Below, in pieces: positions 37,123 to 48,890 of a DNA stretch of 64,000 bases (the stretch's first letter is position 1; each line of letters starts with the position of its first letter). The stretch is from the NCBI GenBank assembly GCA_029204225.1, contig CM055095.1:54277612-54341611 (forward strand). The letters run 5' to 3'. The stretch is from Diphasiastrum complanatum (taxonomy: Eukaryota > Streptophyta > Lycopodiopsida > Lycopodiales > Lycopodiaceae). Position numbers and translations under genes: made by a program. The notes beneath the pieces are model-generated. The model saw only the letters and a program-made list of their open reading frames with translations, made no database searches and was not told where the DNA came from.

Positions 37123-37740
37123 GTGTCCAAGAAAGCACGCAACAGACGAAACATACCAACCAAAGCTAAAACTGAGGATCCCTCTCAAGCCACACCCCCT
37201 CTGAGACCGGACGTAGGATCTTTGCCTAGCCGCGCCCACACAGATCTATCACATAAATTAGCCCATGGGGATCCAACCATTCGTGCTTTCACCATTAAGC
37301 AGCACATTGCCTCAATCACGCCCCACCAACTCTGATCGATAGCCCTTATAGCTAAACGATCGGCAGCTATCCCACACCGGCAACTAACCACACGTGCTTT
37401 ACACCCAAATTCGAGCAGCATCTCTGTATCAATGGTTAACCCGTACAGTTTGAATATGTCACCCCGCACCCCACAAGGCACAGACCGTGCTTTCACCAAC
37501 CTAATGGCAGCACATTGCCTCATCTGTCCTACGTGCAGACGGCGCCAAGCCCGAACCGCGGGAACTGACTGTGCTTACCCGTCAAGGGCAGCACCTTGCC
37601 TCATCAAGTCCCACGTTCTGCATACCACCCCGACCGTGGATGCACCTGTGCTTACACTGTGGGCAGCACCTTGCACAACAATTGTCCTGACAAATTCCAA
37701 AAAGTGGCCATCCATGTGAAACTTGTGTAGCTGACCGGCT
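37123..37740 (-). repeat. GC-rich leader of the gypsy element with degenerate repeats
   Basis: Between gag and the PBS, about five units at 75-105-bp spacing carry, on the plus strand, GTGCTT(T/A)CAC and GCAGCAC(A/C)TTGCCTCA (near 37290, 37393, 37486, 37569 and 37649). The GC content is clearly higher than the surroundings. Open frames on both strands here are by-products of the composition. Confidence 0.7.
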
Positions 37741-37744
37741 AGTC

Positions 37745-37757
37745 GGCTCTAATACCA
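37745..37757 (-). other. Primer-binding site of the gypsy element, tRNA-Met-like
   Basis: Minus strand TGGTATTAGAGCC differs by one base from the initiator tRNA-Met PBS core. It follows ACACAACA, an LTR-type end, after two bases. It fixes the 5' end and orientation of the gag-PR block. Confidence 0.75.
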
Positions 37758-37759
37758 CA

Positions 37760-38180
37760 TGTTGTGTCGGCGCCTCAAAGGGCGTTGAGACTTGAGCAGT
37801 TTTTTCCAACACGCGCTTAAGTCTAACATTCATCCATCATGCACTTACGTAAAAGCCAACTTAGAAACGTAACAAGCTTAACCATTCAGACTTTAAGAAA
37901 ATTGGAATCCCAACCAACCCGAAAGCCAACTCAAAATCCATCTCCAAAAGGTAACCAAAGGCAAAGACATGCCACAGATGAAACTCAAGGCATAGTGGTC
38001 GCCAAACTGACCAAATGGCATAGCGGCAAGCCACACATCGGTGACGTGGACCCTTAGGCGCCGACGACGCAAAAAGGTTGTAGTAAGGGTCTTTCCACTT
38101 GGACCAGTCCCGGAGGCGAAACCGAAATGGTAATCATCCCCAAGGATCAACTTTATTAAATTTGGAAGAGGTTACATTCA
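37760..38180 (-). repeat. Probable 5' LTR of the gypsy gag-PR block
   Basis: Inferred from the PBS at its right edge (in element orientation) and the terminal ACACAACA. The outer limit is not determined because no second LTR was found; 38180 is an estimate. No coding similarity. Confidence 0.45.
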
Positions 38181-38957
38181 TACATAGATTGACTGGTCTC
38201 GAGGCCACCAACACGTGCTGGGAATTGTGCCTGGCTCGTGCTGGTAGAGGGAGCTGAGACCTGGAGACTAGATTCCTGGCGATGGTTGAGCTGCCAAGTT
38301 TCTGTCTACCGGACTCCCCCTATAGTTCTGGTGTGATTCGGCGCACTCCCTCTGTCCTAGAATATAGTGCTTTCTGGTAAAGTGCGCTTTTTTGGACTTA
38401 GTTTTTACTTTGTTGATTAAGCCTAGCAAGCCTGGCAAAATTAGTCTGGCTCCCGGTGGCAAAATCAACTTGGTTCCTGACTAGGCCATGACTCGAGCTC
38501 CAGAGCTAGCTCGTGACTTGTGACTACTTGACTAGCTCACCACAGGTCGGAGGCTCAGTCCCTGACTTTCTAACTTGCTCTGAGACCTTAGGGAGCATCA
38601 CCCCTTAGAGTCTTACAAGACACGCTGGGTGCACCCGAGTCAGCTTTACAACACTTGTGTTGTAGTTATTACAATCGTCTCATTACAGCTAATGCATGGA
38701 CAAAGTAGGCAGACTGCCAACGCAAAGTTGTTAGGTCGAGATTTTAGACCGACGGTATTGAAATATACAATGACTCAAAAAATACTGCCTCAAAAAATAT
38801 AGAATTTTTCGAGTCGAGTATCAAAGAATTCTAAAAATTCAATCCTGAATTTTTTTATCCTTTGCTTAGAAATTCGAGCCTTCTTTTTCTGGGTTTTGTA
38901 CAACTTTTAGGATGCTCATTAATGAATGGATTTGAGGCTGAGCATCAAATTCCAACA
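38181..38957 (-). repeat. 3' LTR of copia element 4
   Basis: On the minus strand the LTR starts TGTTGGAATTTGATGCTC directly after a purine tract (38958-38969). The first 50 bases match the start of the LTR at 48813 on the same strand, including ATGAGCATCCT. Further in, the two diverge. The far end is uncertain. The segment 38480-38600 has CTAGCTC/GTGACTTG repeats. Confidence 0.6.
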
Positions 38958-38969
38958 CTCCCCCTTAAT

Positions 38970-39330
38970 GTGGATCTTGGAAAGGTTTGATCTTCATATT
39001 TAACATGTCATTGAATCTGATATGGTCCTCCTTTGACAGAACCCTTGTGAAGTAATTTGCTTTTCTAAAATTTGTCCTGCTGGGTCGATTTCTGGATTTC
39101 GAGACTGTAGTGGGCTGGAACCATATCGGTCTTTTGTACTCCGTTGCTCATATGCATTTCAGATCCTTCATCAATTTTAGATTGTTATTGAATAGTAGAG
39201 TGTCATCTACATAAAGAGTGTTGATGAAAAAATTCGATACAGACTTGAAGTGAATATTCGAGTTTGTCGAGTTTGGATAGAAACCATTCTCATTTAGAAA
39301 TGCAAATTTGATGTCCTCTTCTGCTTTGCA
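38970..39330 (-). pseudogene. Copia 4 RT and RNase H scraps
   Basis: GFYPNSTNSNIHFKSVSNFF and LYVDDTLLFNNNLKLMKDLK show the RT active site (YVDD). About 250 bp later the frame ends in a short RNase H C-terminal tail (FTRVLSKEDHIRF) just before the purine tract. The middle of the domains is deleted, so no enzyme can be made. Confidence 0.75.
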
Positions 39331-39559
39331 CTAATCAGAATTAATGGCTGAATTTGCCTCTGAAATAGTGTTCATTTATTGCACAAAGTAGCAGACTGGA
39401 TCATCCATAAATCTGGATGTAGACTATCTGGATCGATTCAATCTTCTGAGTTGAAATTTGATCATCTGATGTGATTCGATCCATTGAGATTCTGACTCAT
39501 TTTTCAAGTCAGTATAGATTTTTTACTGTTTGGCCCTTGAATCAGAATTCTGTTGTTTG

Positions 39560-41060
39560 ATACTTGGGTCGGAATTTGCTGCAGCTTTCTCTTTGTGGTC
39601 GAAAAATTGGTCTTCCAAAAAGATGACATCTCTGCTCATGAATGCTTTTTGAGTGTCTAGGTTGTAGAGCTTGTATGCCTTGTGATCTGGAGAGAATCGA
39701 TCTGCTGTTGTTTGATCATTGGATCGGATTTAGACTGTTTGATACTTGGGTCAGATTTTTTTGTAGATCAGCAGAGATCTGATTGAAAGCTTTGCATCCA
39801 AACACTTTAATATTTTTGAGTGATGGCTTCGATCCTGTCCACACCTGATAAGGTGTCTTGTCATTCAGGGCCATTGTAATGGATCGGTTTTGTAGATAGG
39901 CTGTTGTAGTAACAACTTCTGCCCAAAATTTCTTTGGAAGAGATTCATTGGCCAGCATGCTCTTTGCACTTGCAATGAGTGTCTAATTCTTCCTTTGAGC
40001 TACACCATTGGACTGAGGTGAGTAGCTAGTTGTGGATTGTTGTAGGTGTATGTCGTTGGACTTGCAGAAAGCTTTGAACTCGGTGGAGATAAATAGTCCC
40101 CCTCCATTAGTACATAGAGCTTTGATTCTCCTCTAGGTAAAATTTTCTGCTGATGTTTTGTACTGCTTGAAGAACTTGAAGGTATCGAATTTTTCCTTCA
40201 GAAAATAAGTTGCAGTCCTCCAAGAGAACAATAAAAGTTAGTAAATAGACAACTCCCACAAATGTCCATGTGTACAAGATCTAGCAAATTTCTAGAAATA
40301 TGGACTGTATCGGAAATGGAAGAACTTCTAGCATGCTTGCTGATTATATAGCTTTTACATGGAGTATCAGATTTATTAATTGTGGGCAGATCTTGTACAA
40401 AATTTTGTTTTGACATTTGTTGAATACAATTGGAATTGAGGTGGCCTAATTTGAAATGCCAAAGCATATCATCCGATTCAGAAGTGGATGTATAAAGAGC
40501 TTGACAAATAGAAGAATTGTAGTGGCTAATTTTGTAAAGATTGCCACTCCTCCCGAAAGCTAGAGCTTTTCAGGACTTGTCAAAAATGGGGCAACTGTTT
40601 GTGTCGAATTCTACCCTCCGACCCAAATTTGTGATTTTGCTAACTGAGAGCATATTTTTGGTCAGATTTGGAACATGTAGAACGTTGGTCAGCAACTTGA
40701 CTTCACCACTCTGAAATTTGATCCTGACTATTCCTTCACCCTCAATAGAATAAATTGAGTTGTCTCCAAGCTACACAATTTGAGAGTGGGTTTATGATTT
40801 GTAATCTCTAAACCAGTCCTTGTGGTGAGTCATATGTTGAGTTACTCCCAAGTCTAGATATCAGGAATCGATATCCTGATGTTCTCTGACCTTGGTCAAG
40901 AAGGCTACTTCATCTTCATCTTGTTGTTGGATCAAAAATTGGCTGAATCAAAATTTGCTTGTTGTTGGAACTACATTTTTTTCTCATTGTTGAATTTTAA
41001 AGTTCTATAATCCTTGATAGGATGGCCAGTTCTCTTACAGTATTTGCAGAATAGGTTCTT
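39560..41060 (-). pseudogene. Copia 4 gag end - protease - integrase
   Basis: The knuckle CKYCKRTGHPIKDY has Tyr instead of the last Cys. The protease reads YLDLGVTQHMTHHKDWF (Ser of the Asp-Ser-Gly triad replaced). The integrase zinc module reads MLWHFKLGHLN and CKSYIISKHA, with the second Cys replaced by Tyr. First catalytic Asp kept (DLVHMDICGSC). The second lies in a deletion, and the Glu position reads TNGGGLFISTEF. The frame resumes at SYSPQSNGVAQRKN and MLANESLPKKFWAEVVTTTA. The tail AYKLYNLDTQKAFMSRDVIF is readable to about 39600. Confidence 0.85.
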
Positions 41061-41230
41061 CTTTGATTGGAATGATGAAGAATTTGAATTCGACCCTAGA
41101 CCAGAATTTGATCCAGAGCCAAAATTTGATCATGAGTCAAAATTCGACCCAGACTGCATATTGCTCTTTTTGTTAGGATATTCTGACTGTGTAGATCTGT
41201 TTGATCTAAACTTCTAATTTCTTTCGAATA

Positions 41231-44200
41231 CAGAGTTTGAGTATCCCAAACCTGGATCTAGCCCCCAAGCCATGCCATGTGATAGCAAGAGGAGAAGAGC
41301 TCAACTGGTACGCTGAACCAGGTCGTCGACGGGATAATCTCTACCTCAATATATAGAGAGTAGAGTCTTGTGCATGAATCCATGCAATGCCCAAGCAGGT
41401 CAACTATAAATAGGTCACAGCTCTTCATGCATTCCTCTTGCCTACATCCGTCACACGTACATGCACTATTCCATATGTCAATTAGAGTGTTTGGGTCCTC
41501 TCAAGGTAATTAGTTACAAACATGCCTTGACGTGGAATTAAATCTAGGCATGGCCAATAATCTCGAACACTGGAGTGCTGGTCTATCATATTAGGACTAT
41601 TCCATGTCCTTAGTTGAATATGGTAGTAACATTCTTCCTCTCTTAAATAGGTTCTATCCTCAGAACGGGAAAAAGAAGACATGAAATTCCTTAAGTTTTC
41701 AAGTCTTACCCATGAATCATTATTCTTAGCTATTCTTTCCATCTGAATAAGTACTCAGAGATGCAACAATTCTTCAATTGCTGCCTCTACTCAAGAGTAC
41801 TAACTCAAATCCCAAAGATCCACTAAGCTATAAATCTTCCAAATGGATTGATCTTCTCCAAATAAAAGTTCATCACCTTCATGTAATCCAAATTACATGA
41901 ACCACTGGGTGAATTAGCTCTTTATTTCTAAGTTCAATTCCCAAAGCTAAAGAAATTCATTTTAATTATAGTCTAAAACTTATCCACAATATTTATAAGG
42001 GGATAAAATGCATGATGGGGAAGTTTGAAGCTACATTGCAAGATTTATTTGTGGATGGCTTACAAGTCTTTAATGCAATGAAGTGGGAATCAGTAGGCTC
42101 TGCGGAATGAGCCTTTCCCCTCAGTGCATAAACTACATCTATCAAATTTGATCAAGAATATCGAGTCAAACAATTCGTCTAATTCTACTTGATTCTATTA
42201 ATTTGAAATCATCAGAATCGATGCGATTGATTACATAAACAAACACAATACCATTAGAACATTGCTTCCAAAAGCATTAGATAGTTCAGACAATCATTAT
42301 TATGTACAAGGTTGAATTTGGTGGCAGAACTATATAGACTAGTTAACGGAGAAGAATACATTTATACTGACATAATAACTGAATACAATCAGAACTCTTG
42401 TGATGATCTCCATCTTTGGTATGGGACTTAGATGGGGGTAGGATCTTGAGTATGCTTGTGCTTGTGATGGTAGCTATGTGATTGATTGTGGTGTAGCAAG
42501 GGGGTGCTAGATTGGCTTGCTTGTGCATGGACCTAGCTATGGTTGGGGGTGGTGATTTCTTGTCGCCATTTGATTGTCTACTTTGAAAGGATCTTAGGGC
42601 TTCAAAAAAGCATCAAGTGCACAATCAGCTAAATGATGAGCACAAATAATAACGGGGATAATAACGCACTCGAAACTCTCTCTCATTCACTAACTCACAT
42701 AGGTTAATTCTGTTCTATGCATGTTTGATGATTTGATGATCATTCGCTTACTTGCACCCTCTCTATCTTGAAAAAATCGATGTATGTATATATCTCTGTT
42801 GTTGTGTATTCAAGTATACATTTATTCATATATGCATACGTTGAGCTATGCTATATGAGATGGATCTTGGAAACGATCGAGGCTATGGCTATCAAGATAG
42901 GCGGTGATAATTGCTATCGCTATCCAGATAGGTGGTGATTGCGGCTATCACTATCTAAATGGGCAGCAATCATGGCTGTTGTCATTGTCATGATTAATTA
43001 CACGGTGTTTATAATTTTAAAACTAGTTGAAGCAAGTAATTAGCTTTGTTTAGAGTGATATCATGCTAATTAGACAGTCGACAATATTCTGTGATTCTCA
43101 TGTATTTATGTAGACTCTTCGACAATGCCAATAAAATTGCAAAAACTGAATGGATCTAAATTAAATATTGATTTAGAGAGAAGGGGATAATAATCCAATA
43201 TTTGATATGGCTACAATACATGGAATTGGATGCAAGTTTTAAATGTTTTTTTTTTTCTTGAAATTGCAAATTGAAATAGCCAACCGAAACATTTTTTTTA
43301 AACAAGGAACAAAATAGAATATTTTCTTTTGGAACATTCCTTGGAATAAATATTATGTAAAAAAGCATCTATAGAAAATCAAAAAACCAATCTAAATATG
43401 CCTTTTAGAACCCTTGAAAAGTAAACAAAGAAGATTTTGGAATCTTGAAAATAGGGCCAAAAGTTGTTCAGATTATCTTCGTTAATAGTAGCCAAAAAGT
43501 CTTATGTTTTGTAATGCATTGATTGGTCAAATTGTGCCAATAATAAAAATGAACATTGACTCTAATATACAAGCCTAACTTTAAGATTAGTATATTGTAG
43601 CTCATAAAGAAGTGCATAATGCATCACATCTTTTAACGTTGAGAAATGATTGAGTGAGGCTTTGACATCAACTCTATTATAAACTAAGGGCCATTTAGAT
43701 ATTGCAAAAAGTGTTCTTTGTTACGACACTTGACCTTTGGAATCACTTCCCTAAATATAAGATTGCATTGAATCTTATTGTCAAACGGACTATCACGTGT
43801 GATGATATGTACCTCCAAAGTACTTGTGATGATATGTATGTCCAAAGTGCTTTGACTACCTCCAAAATGGTCAATGCACAATCAATCCAATTCATTGTAA
43901 ATTTGTAGGGTTTAAATGTACACCACCAGATTGAACTTATTCACAAAACAAAAGAAGTAATTAGGGTTTTCTCGTGACCAGAATAGAGGCAATGTAAGAA
44001 TTTAAAAAAATGTACTGACTTTTATAGACAGAGCATCATATCGTGTGCAAAATTCCTAAATTTTGCAATAAAATAACAAGAACCCATATTAGCTCATACT
44101 TGTGAGAGCTTATGTATTTTCATACATGCAACTTCCGACCTACAACCTGATGCATTCTTCAACTTCAAATCCAACATGTCATTTAATAAATTAACCAAAT

Positions 44201-44870
44201 TACTAGAACATGTCTTTATTTATTTATCAAGAACAAGCGTGGGTTGAACGTAACAGATTTTTGAGGGGGACAATCTCTCATCTTCCTCGTCATCCACTAT
44301 TGATAGTGAGGAGAACCCTTAGACAAGAACGATGAGTTGTAGAGATTAGATGTTTTTTTATATATCAATGTTATCGGCATGTATTGTTCATTTTTTTGCA
44401 TGGCACATGCGTTCAAGAGTCTACTTCTATGTATTGGGCCATGTGCTATATGCCACAATTTCATGATGTTTTCTCACTCGTTGTTGGATGAGCCCTACAT
44501 GAGGCCCTTACTTCAAAGTTCTAACTTTTAGGTTTCTAGTTGGATTGACCAATAAGCTACAGTTCCATGAAATGGTTATTGTTTGTTGGGTGCTAGTTTA
44601 GACTCTGCTTTTACGTATGTTATACTGTGCAACCATTGGTTGACCTAAGCTTGTCAACATCACATATGGATGCTCAGGGAATTACTCTAGAGCCAAACCA
44701 GTTTTGTACACCCAATGTACAATTTTTTTTATGGAACCCAAACCAACTTATGTACACAACGTACAATTTTTGCACCACTTCAAAGTTCACCCCCACCCCA
44801 CAATGAAAAACCTCCTAAAAAGTTTTTGTTTTTACAATCCAATCTGGAAATATGAAACTATTCCATAATG
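41231..44870. other. Non-coding stretch
   Basis: No recognisable gene. Near 41405 a strong TATA-like CTATAAATAGGTC with a CT-rich following stretch looks like a core promoter, but no open frame follows. At 42884-42976 about 2.5 copies of a 36-bp unit (GGCTATC-CTATC-AGATAGG) occur, and at 43795-43850 two copies of a 27-bp unit with TGATGATATGTA. The remainder shows nothing I can name. Confidence 0.45.
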
Positions 44871-44875
44871 ACATT

Positions 44876-45130
44876 TCAATCTGGTAGCTCATCGTCGAGT
44901 AGGGCTACAGTTTCCTTCCCTTTGATTCGCAACACATAATCTACCATATAGTGTTGCTTCCCCTTGCGGACCACTATCCAAAAATCAAACTCCAACAACA
45001 GAAGTAACCAACAAGTGATTCTCCATGTGTTGCAAGTTTTATTAACAAGATAAAGCAAGGGTTGATGGTCCATATAAAAAGCAAAATGTGTGGCCATCAA
45101 GTAATGTAATTTCTTAACAGCATAGATCAT
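44876..45130 (-). pseudogene. Gypsy 2 RNase H fragment
   Basis: MIYAVKKLHYLMATHFAFYM, then DHQPLLYLVNKTCNT, LLLLEFDFWIVVRKGKQHYM and DYVLRI correspond to the central and C-terminal RNase H of plant gypsy elements. The last Asp is kept (VDYVLR). It is the most 3' recognisable piece. Confidence 0.82.
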
Positions 45131-45386
45131 AGCCAGCGCCTCTCACTATGTGGTCGAATAGTAAGCTATCGGCTAGCAAATCGGATTGGAAAATCCTTTT
45201 TGTGTTCACTTGGCTGGGTTAAGACTGCTCCCACTGCATACTTCGATGTATCCGTATGCACATGAAACTCTATGGACCAATTGGGTGGACGTATCATTGG
45301 CATTGAGACCAATGCATCCTTAAGTTTCTGGAAAGCCTGTAGGGCTTCTTCCTTCCAATGTGGTTCTATTGTAAGCTTGTAGATTG

Positions 45387-46207
45387 CTAACTTCGCAAAA
45401 TATAGAACGAAATCCGGTAGTAGTTAGCATGACCCATAAAAATATAGACTCCGCGGATCGTTCCTGGTGGTGGCAGATCAACAATGATCCTTATCTTTGA
45501 TAGATCGGTGACGATCCCGTGTCTTGAAACTATATGGCCAAGAATGAGGCTATGTGTCACCCAAAATTGACACTTATCTGGGTTCAAAGATATTTGATAT
45601 TCGTGGCATTTCTTCAACATCTTTTCCAAATTGGATAAGTGCTCAAAGTTAGGTCCGTGCATGCACAGATCATCCAAGAAAATCTCCAGAAATTTCTGCA
45701 AATATTCTTTGAATGTCGCCTGCATAACTCATTGAAAGGTACTTGGGGCATTACAAAGTCCAAATGACATTACCTTGTAGGCATAAATTTCTCATTCCGT
45801 GGCAAATGTTGTCTTGTGCTGATCTTGCAGCGCTATTTTCACTAGTCGTTGAAACCGTCTAGAAAACTGTAGGCTTATGCTTCTGCTCCTGCTACTCTGT
45901 CCAGAATACTTTCTGTAAATGGTAAGGGAAAATGATCCTTCTTGGTAACTGCATTTAACGCTTTAAGGTTTACACAAATACACATTTTGTCGTTCTTCTT
46001 GGGTACTATGACTATTGACGATACCCATTCAGTGTGTTCGATTTCATAAATGAAATTGGCATCAATCAATTTCTGCAACTCCTTCTTGATCAATTTTGTA
46101 TAGTTAGAATTGCAGTGATAGTAACAGCTCACCTTGGAGACTACTCTATCCACCGAGGGTATGGTATGCTGGTGGTATACCCTTCCAATCCTTGTAGTTC
46201 CATGCAA
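45387..46207 (-). pseudogene. Gypsy 2 reverse transcriptase
   Basis: The N-terminal block reads LQKLIDANFIYEIEHTEWVS, VPKKNDKMCICVNLKALNAV and KKDHFPLPF. The stretch 45727-45875 still reads AYSFLDGFND, DQHKTTFATE, YKVMSFGLCNAPSTFQ, with several stops. The active site reads FLEIFLDDLCMHG, followed by LEKMLKKCHEYQISLNPDKC and LGHIVSRHGI. Stops after ATE and TFQ fit TGG to TGA and CGA to TGA. Confidence 0.85.
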
Positions 46208-47279
46208 AGCAATCCTTGTATTCCACCAATAATGTGCGTAGTCTTTTAAATTGAGTGGGTGTCAACTACTCTCTCACATGTACGATCTTCTCTTCTTCAC
46301 CTGGCTCAACTAGATTCATAGACTATGTCCGCGCAGGTCCTTCGAAGACTTGTTTTGCTATTTTCTGATTTTGATCAGGTTCTCTTTGAGCTTGCGGCAT
46401 CATGACTACTACATCGTCTAAGGTATAGTTCTTGAAGGTTTCTGGCATCTCGTGAACTGGCATTCTAGGCGGGATTCTTGCTTCAACATGTTGATCTTAG
46501 CTCGACTTGTAACCTTTGGGTTATCAGTCATCTATGAGAAAGATGATGCTACGTCTAGCTCCATTTGGACCGACTTCAAGGAGTCCAACACTTTCTTTTT
46601 TTCTTTTCTGCCCATGTATTTGGGTTCATCCTTGTTCTCTTTCTTAGGAACTGGTGCGATATTCGCTTCATGGTTACGAATATCAATATCCACCGTAGCT
46701 ATGGCCTCTTCTGGTTGATCGCTCTATCGGATCACCTAGTTATAACATTGTCTCAGTTGATTCTTCTTGTTGGTAGTGCCTTGGGTGGATCTATCTTGGA
46801 GACTTTAGCCATGGTCGATCTATGTGGTGGCTGAGCTAGTACTTTCTGGTGGTTGAGCTGGTACTTTCTTCATTCCATAGCAATCTGGATCCATATGTTG
46901 CAGGACCTGCTCATCAGTCAGCTCAGTCTCCTTGTTGTAGGTAAAGCATGTTGCCAAGGGACTAAATCATCGTCCACATGGTTCTCAATAGCTTCCACTG
47001 ATAGCCATGTTACATTGATCATATCCACCCCGAAAGTGATTGGTGTGTCCATGGTATAGCACTTGGGTGAAGATGTACTGGGTTCTGGATTTGAATCCGG
47101 TTGACAAGCATGCTCAGCCATACAATCAACGGTTGCCAATGCGTCCGTCCATCTCAAGATATTAGTATCAGAGTCGTAATGACCACCTTTGGCTTGCCTT
47201 GGGCAATCAATAGTGTGATTAGTGGTGGATGATCCGTCATCAACTTTTGGTGTAATTGGTTTCACCGCCCATGTGGTTG

Positions 47280-47784
47280 AATCGACCTTACAGCCTGTTC
47301 TCTGTTTTCGAAGGTGAGTTTTCCGGTCCCCTAGTTGTGAACCACTTGCGCGATCCTCGACCAAGCTCTTCCTAGTAAAACGCGGTAGGCAGAAGGGGAC
47401 TCTGGTGTGTCCATCACCACAAAAGTGATTAAAACTGCATTCCCGTTATTTTCATAGGAATGTCGTCAACTACCCCCTTTGGTTTTACACAGATTGATCT
47501 GCTAATTTGATGGCAAATTTTGTTGGTTTCAATCCTTGCAAACTCCATTTCTGATACAAGGTAGTGGAGATCAAATTTACATCCAATTCTCCATCTACCA
47601 CTGTTGCTTTGTCCTCGAACCTCTTGTGGTGGATTGGCAGGGTGATGTTGTGTTCTTCACGTTCCCACGTTGCCCCAATATGGAGGACGTTGCTCATTCC
47701 ATTGTAGCCTGCATAGTTCCTGAAGAAGAGACGAGTGGAAACATCCGAGGTCTCATAGATGCTTGTAAATGCAACAGTTAGCAA
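47280..47784 (-). pseudogene. Gypsy 2 protease region
   Basis: Frame at 47784-47485 reads ATVVDGELDVNLISTTLYQK, then LKPTKFAIKLADQSV, corresponding to retropepsin-like domains of Tat/Athila elements, with the usual Asp-Leu/Ser-Gly-Ala altered to DGELD. In another frame VMDTPESPSAYRVLLGRAWS and GKLTFENREQ follow, with a TAG where the family has Trp or another residue. Non-functional. Confidence 0.7.
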
Positions 47785-48813
47785 CAGAAATATTCAAGTA
47801 GAAGAATTCATACAGAATGTGCAAATAAACGACGCAATAGTGAGACAAAAATTGCACTCTGATTAATATCAATAGTGAGTACAATATCTTGAAGTAATAA
47901 CTTCAGCTTGTTGAGCATGATAACGTTGGCTACAGATAACTCTAATTGAAAAAGAATTTCAATTAACTCAATTAACACTTACATAGCTTGATTCAGCTAG
48001 AATATTTATTTACAAGTGTGGAGAGACAAAATATCTTACAAGCTTTTAATGCTATTTATGCTAGTTTTTGGATATGTGCAAAGTTGATAACCGCTAACCG
48101 CCTTTGGGATATTTGGTTGTCCAGCTATTTTAGGGTTGCTAATAAGTTGGTCACGTCGGTCAAGCAATGTAGCAAAAACGTGAAAAAGCTGAAAAACCCG
48201 AAGGTGCTCTTAGACTGAAGGTATGCAACTCCTGAAGGTGCCCTTACACTAAAGGTATGTAAATCCCTAAGGCGCCCTTAGATTCAAGGTAGCAAAGAAG
48301 GCGAAAAAGCCAAAAAAAGCCAAAAAAAGTGCCTTACACTGAAGGCAGAGAAGAAGACGAAGGTGCCTTAAACTAAAGACAGTGAGAAAGACGAAAAGTG
48401 CCTTAGTTTAGAGGCGGCGAAGAGAACCGAAAAAGACAAAGGTGCCCTAAAATGGTTTTAAGATTTTTCTGAGTACTTTGTCGCATTTTGCGCAAAGAGA
48501 AAAAAGGCGAAGGTGGTCCAGAAATGGTTTAAGTCATTCTGGCCAGTGTGTCACATTTTTCGTGCATGAAAAAGGGGAAGAAGGCGGACAAAGCAAAGGT
48601 GCCTTAAGAATGGTTTTTAAGACATTCTAGCCACTTGGCCAGTGTGTCGCATTTTTTTGCTAAGGAGCGAAAAAGGCGAAGTGCCTAAAAATTGTTTAAG
48701 GTAAAAGAAAGGAAAAAATGTGAAGGTCTAAAAATATGAAGTCGGCATTTGGTTTTTCAGGATGCTCATTACTTGAATGATTTGTTTAAGATTGAGCATA
48801 AAAAAATCTAATA
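47785..48813 (-). repeat. Full-length copia LTR (family of the 2.86-kb derivative)
   Basis: On the minus strand it starts TATTAGATTTTTTTATGCTC (compare TGTTGGAATTTGATGCTC of element 4) and ends TTGCTAACTGTTGCA. Its right half matches the LTR copies at 2858 and 3772. Its left half holds two layers of degenerate tandem repeats: about 110-bp units with AATG(C/T)GACACACTGGCCA (48430-48715) and about 36-bp units with AAGGCACCTTCG (48190-48430). No matching target duplication flanks it, so it sits at a recombined junction. Confidence 0.8.
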
Positions 48814-48886
48814 TCTGATACCACTTGTGGACTCTGATACCACATTGTGGGATGTGAGGAATGTAGAATTATCAGTTCTGATACCA
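48814..48886 (-). other. Three PBS-like motifs (TGGTATCAGA)
   Basis: Minus-strand TGGTATCAGA occurs at 48814-48823, 48833-48842 (as TGGTATCAGAGTCC, 48829-48842) and 48877-48886. The outermost follows an LTR-type end (CAACA) and is the proper initiator-Met PBS of the LTR at 48891; the others are duplicates toward the next LTR. Confidence 0.75.
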
Positions 48887-48890
48887 CATT

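Larger units (their letters stand above)
38958..41230 (-). mobile_element. Copia element 4, internally deleted
   Basis: Reading the minus strand from 41230 downward: zinc knuckle, protease, GAG-pre-integrase, part of the integrase core, integrase tail, a short RT piece, the RNase H tail, polypurine tract, LTR. Gag N-terminus, part of the integrase core, most of RT and most of RNase H are missing. The linker sequence after integrase (QFFDHKEKAAANSDPS) shows it belongs to the same family as the derivative at 2858-4303. Confidence 0.85.
44876..47784 (-). mobile_element. Second Ty3/gypsy remnant, Tat/Athila-like, highly degenerate
   Basis: Minus strand order from 47784 downward: protease, a conserved post-protease block, RT, RNase H. 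Many stops and frameshifts. Its upstream end is cut at 47785 by a copia LTR, and no integrase or LTR is visible at the other end. The lineage assignment rests on the protease-type (NLISTTLYQKW, LADQSV) and YRVLLGR motifs and is tentative. Confidence 0.82.

Noticed and set aside
37123-38150. Several overlapping open frames on both strands
   Set aside because: High GC content lowers stop frequency in this untranslated leader and LTR; no domain matches and frames are not conserved between repeat units.
41014-41217. Plus-strand open frame with repeated EFDP units
   Set aside because: It is the antisense of the copia 4 gag tail with its zinc knuckle; the repeat is mirrored from that strand.
46918-47364. 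148-aa minus-strand frame
   Set aside because: It overlaps the shifted-frame gypsy post-protease block (YRVLLGR) and shows no domain of its own.
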